Assembly: GCA_017652965.1 (NCBI GenBank)
Contig: JAGBZZ010000148.1
Coordinates: 1-5,399, forward strand
Reading direction: 5' to 3'
Length of the DNA: 5,399 nucleotides
DNA from: Clostridia bacterium
GTDB taxonomy: Bacteria; Bacillota_A; Clostridia; Oscillospirales; CAG-272
The position numbers and the translations under genes are program-made. The notes under the pieces were generated by a model that worked only from the letters and a program-made list of their open reading frames with translations, did not search any database and had not been told where the DNA came from. Of this stretch, positions 5,207 to 5,399 are shown one piece after another (the stretch's first letter is position 1; every line of letters starts with the position of its first letter).

Positions 5207-5399
5207 ATGCCCCGACACGCAACGACTATATTTTCGGAAGTGAGGCGTATTAACGAACGGCGATACTCCTGCGCTGTGCAAGCGTACCGCTTGGTGCTTC
5301 GCACTTGCTCGCAAAAGCGAGCCACCGCGGAGCAATCTGCGTGCGGCTCTCTCGTGCAAGCACGGTCTCGCTCGCACTTGATTATATGCAAACAAAATA
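5207..5399 (+). CDS. Open frame running off the window end, doubtful gene
   Basis: From the ATG at 5207 a frame stays open for 64 codons to the window end, with AAGGAG (5195-5200) six bases upstream. The product begins MPRHATTIFSEVRRINERRY and is rich in Arg, Ser and Cys with no domain I know. The same DNA is open in two frames on the other strand and full of hairpins, which points to non-coding sequence. It is recorded because its true end is not visible. Confidence 0.15.
   Translation, partial: MPRHATTIFSEVRRINERRYSCAVQAYRLVLRTCSQKRATAEQSACGSLVQARSRSHLIICKQN

Larger units (their letters stand above)
5090..5399. other. Gene-free, hairpin-dense region, possibly a dispersed repeat
   Basis: No recognisable protein family appears in any of the six frames, though several frames are open. 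The region holds closely spaced perfect hairpins: AAAACGCAA/TTGCGTTTT (5144-5164), GGGC/GCCC (5202-5212), CAAGCG/CGCTTG (5279-5293), GTGC/GCAC (5294-5304), GCTCGC/GCGAGC (5307-5322) and CGTG/CACG (5353-5364). There is also a possible closing stem AGGAGT/ACTCCT (5187-5192 with 5265-5270). The motifs GTGCAAGC and GCACTTG each occur twice (near 5276 and 5355; 5301 and 5374). This fits a structured RNA or an intergenic repeat more than a gene. The region runs off the window end. Confidence 0.4.

Noticed and set aside
5006..5395. 129- and 95-codon minus-strand frames at the right end
   Set aside because: One runs through the MITE-like element and ends in Phe-rich sequence from its T-rich strand; neither shows a known domain, and their compositions look like translated non-coding DNA.

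Overview
The window looks like a chromosomal piece of a low-to-mid GC, endospore-lineage Firmicute, most likely a gut-type member of class Clostridia. The evidence is a YtvI-like sporulation membrane protein fragment, a short zinc-ribbon L28, strong AGGAGG-type ribosome binding sites, and several vegetative (sigma-A-like) promoters, most of them with an extended -10 TG. Genus cannot be read from the sequence alone.

Left part (1-1330): the 3' end of an AI-2E/YtvI-family permease gene runs rightward and overlaps, tail to tail, the convergent gene for ribosomal protein L28 (rpmB), including rpmB's own terminator. rpmB has its own promoter and a leader hairpin just before its ribosome binding site. 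Divergent from it is a 67-residue protein of unknown function: one membrane helix followed by an acidic stretch with seven cysteines at every second residue. It has its own promoter and ends at a terminator shared with the next, convergent gene.

Middle part (1325-4990): an AraC-family regulator (leftward) and a 605-residue ADP-ribosylglycohydrolase-family protein (rightward) are transcribed divergently from promoters about 22 bp apart. An endonuclease/exonuclease/phosphatase-family hydrolase follows in the same direction. Its near-perfect sigma-A promoter overlaps the glycohydrolase stop codon, so it can be made independently or by read-through. The three genes look like a small regulated catabolic or nucleotide-processing module: a ligand-sensing activator, an N- or O-glycosidic bond hydrolase, and a phosphodiesterase/phosphatase. 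Their substrate cannot be named from the sequence.

Right part (4991-5399): no convincing gene. It begins with a 96-bp MITE-like element with 17-bp perfect inverted ends and an A-rich interior. About 310 bp follow that are dense in short perfect hairpins and open in several frames on both strands, which suggests a dispersed repeat or a structured non-coding element rather than a protein gene.
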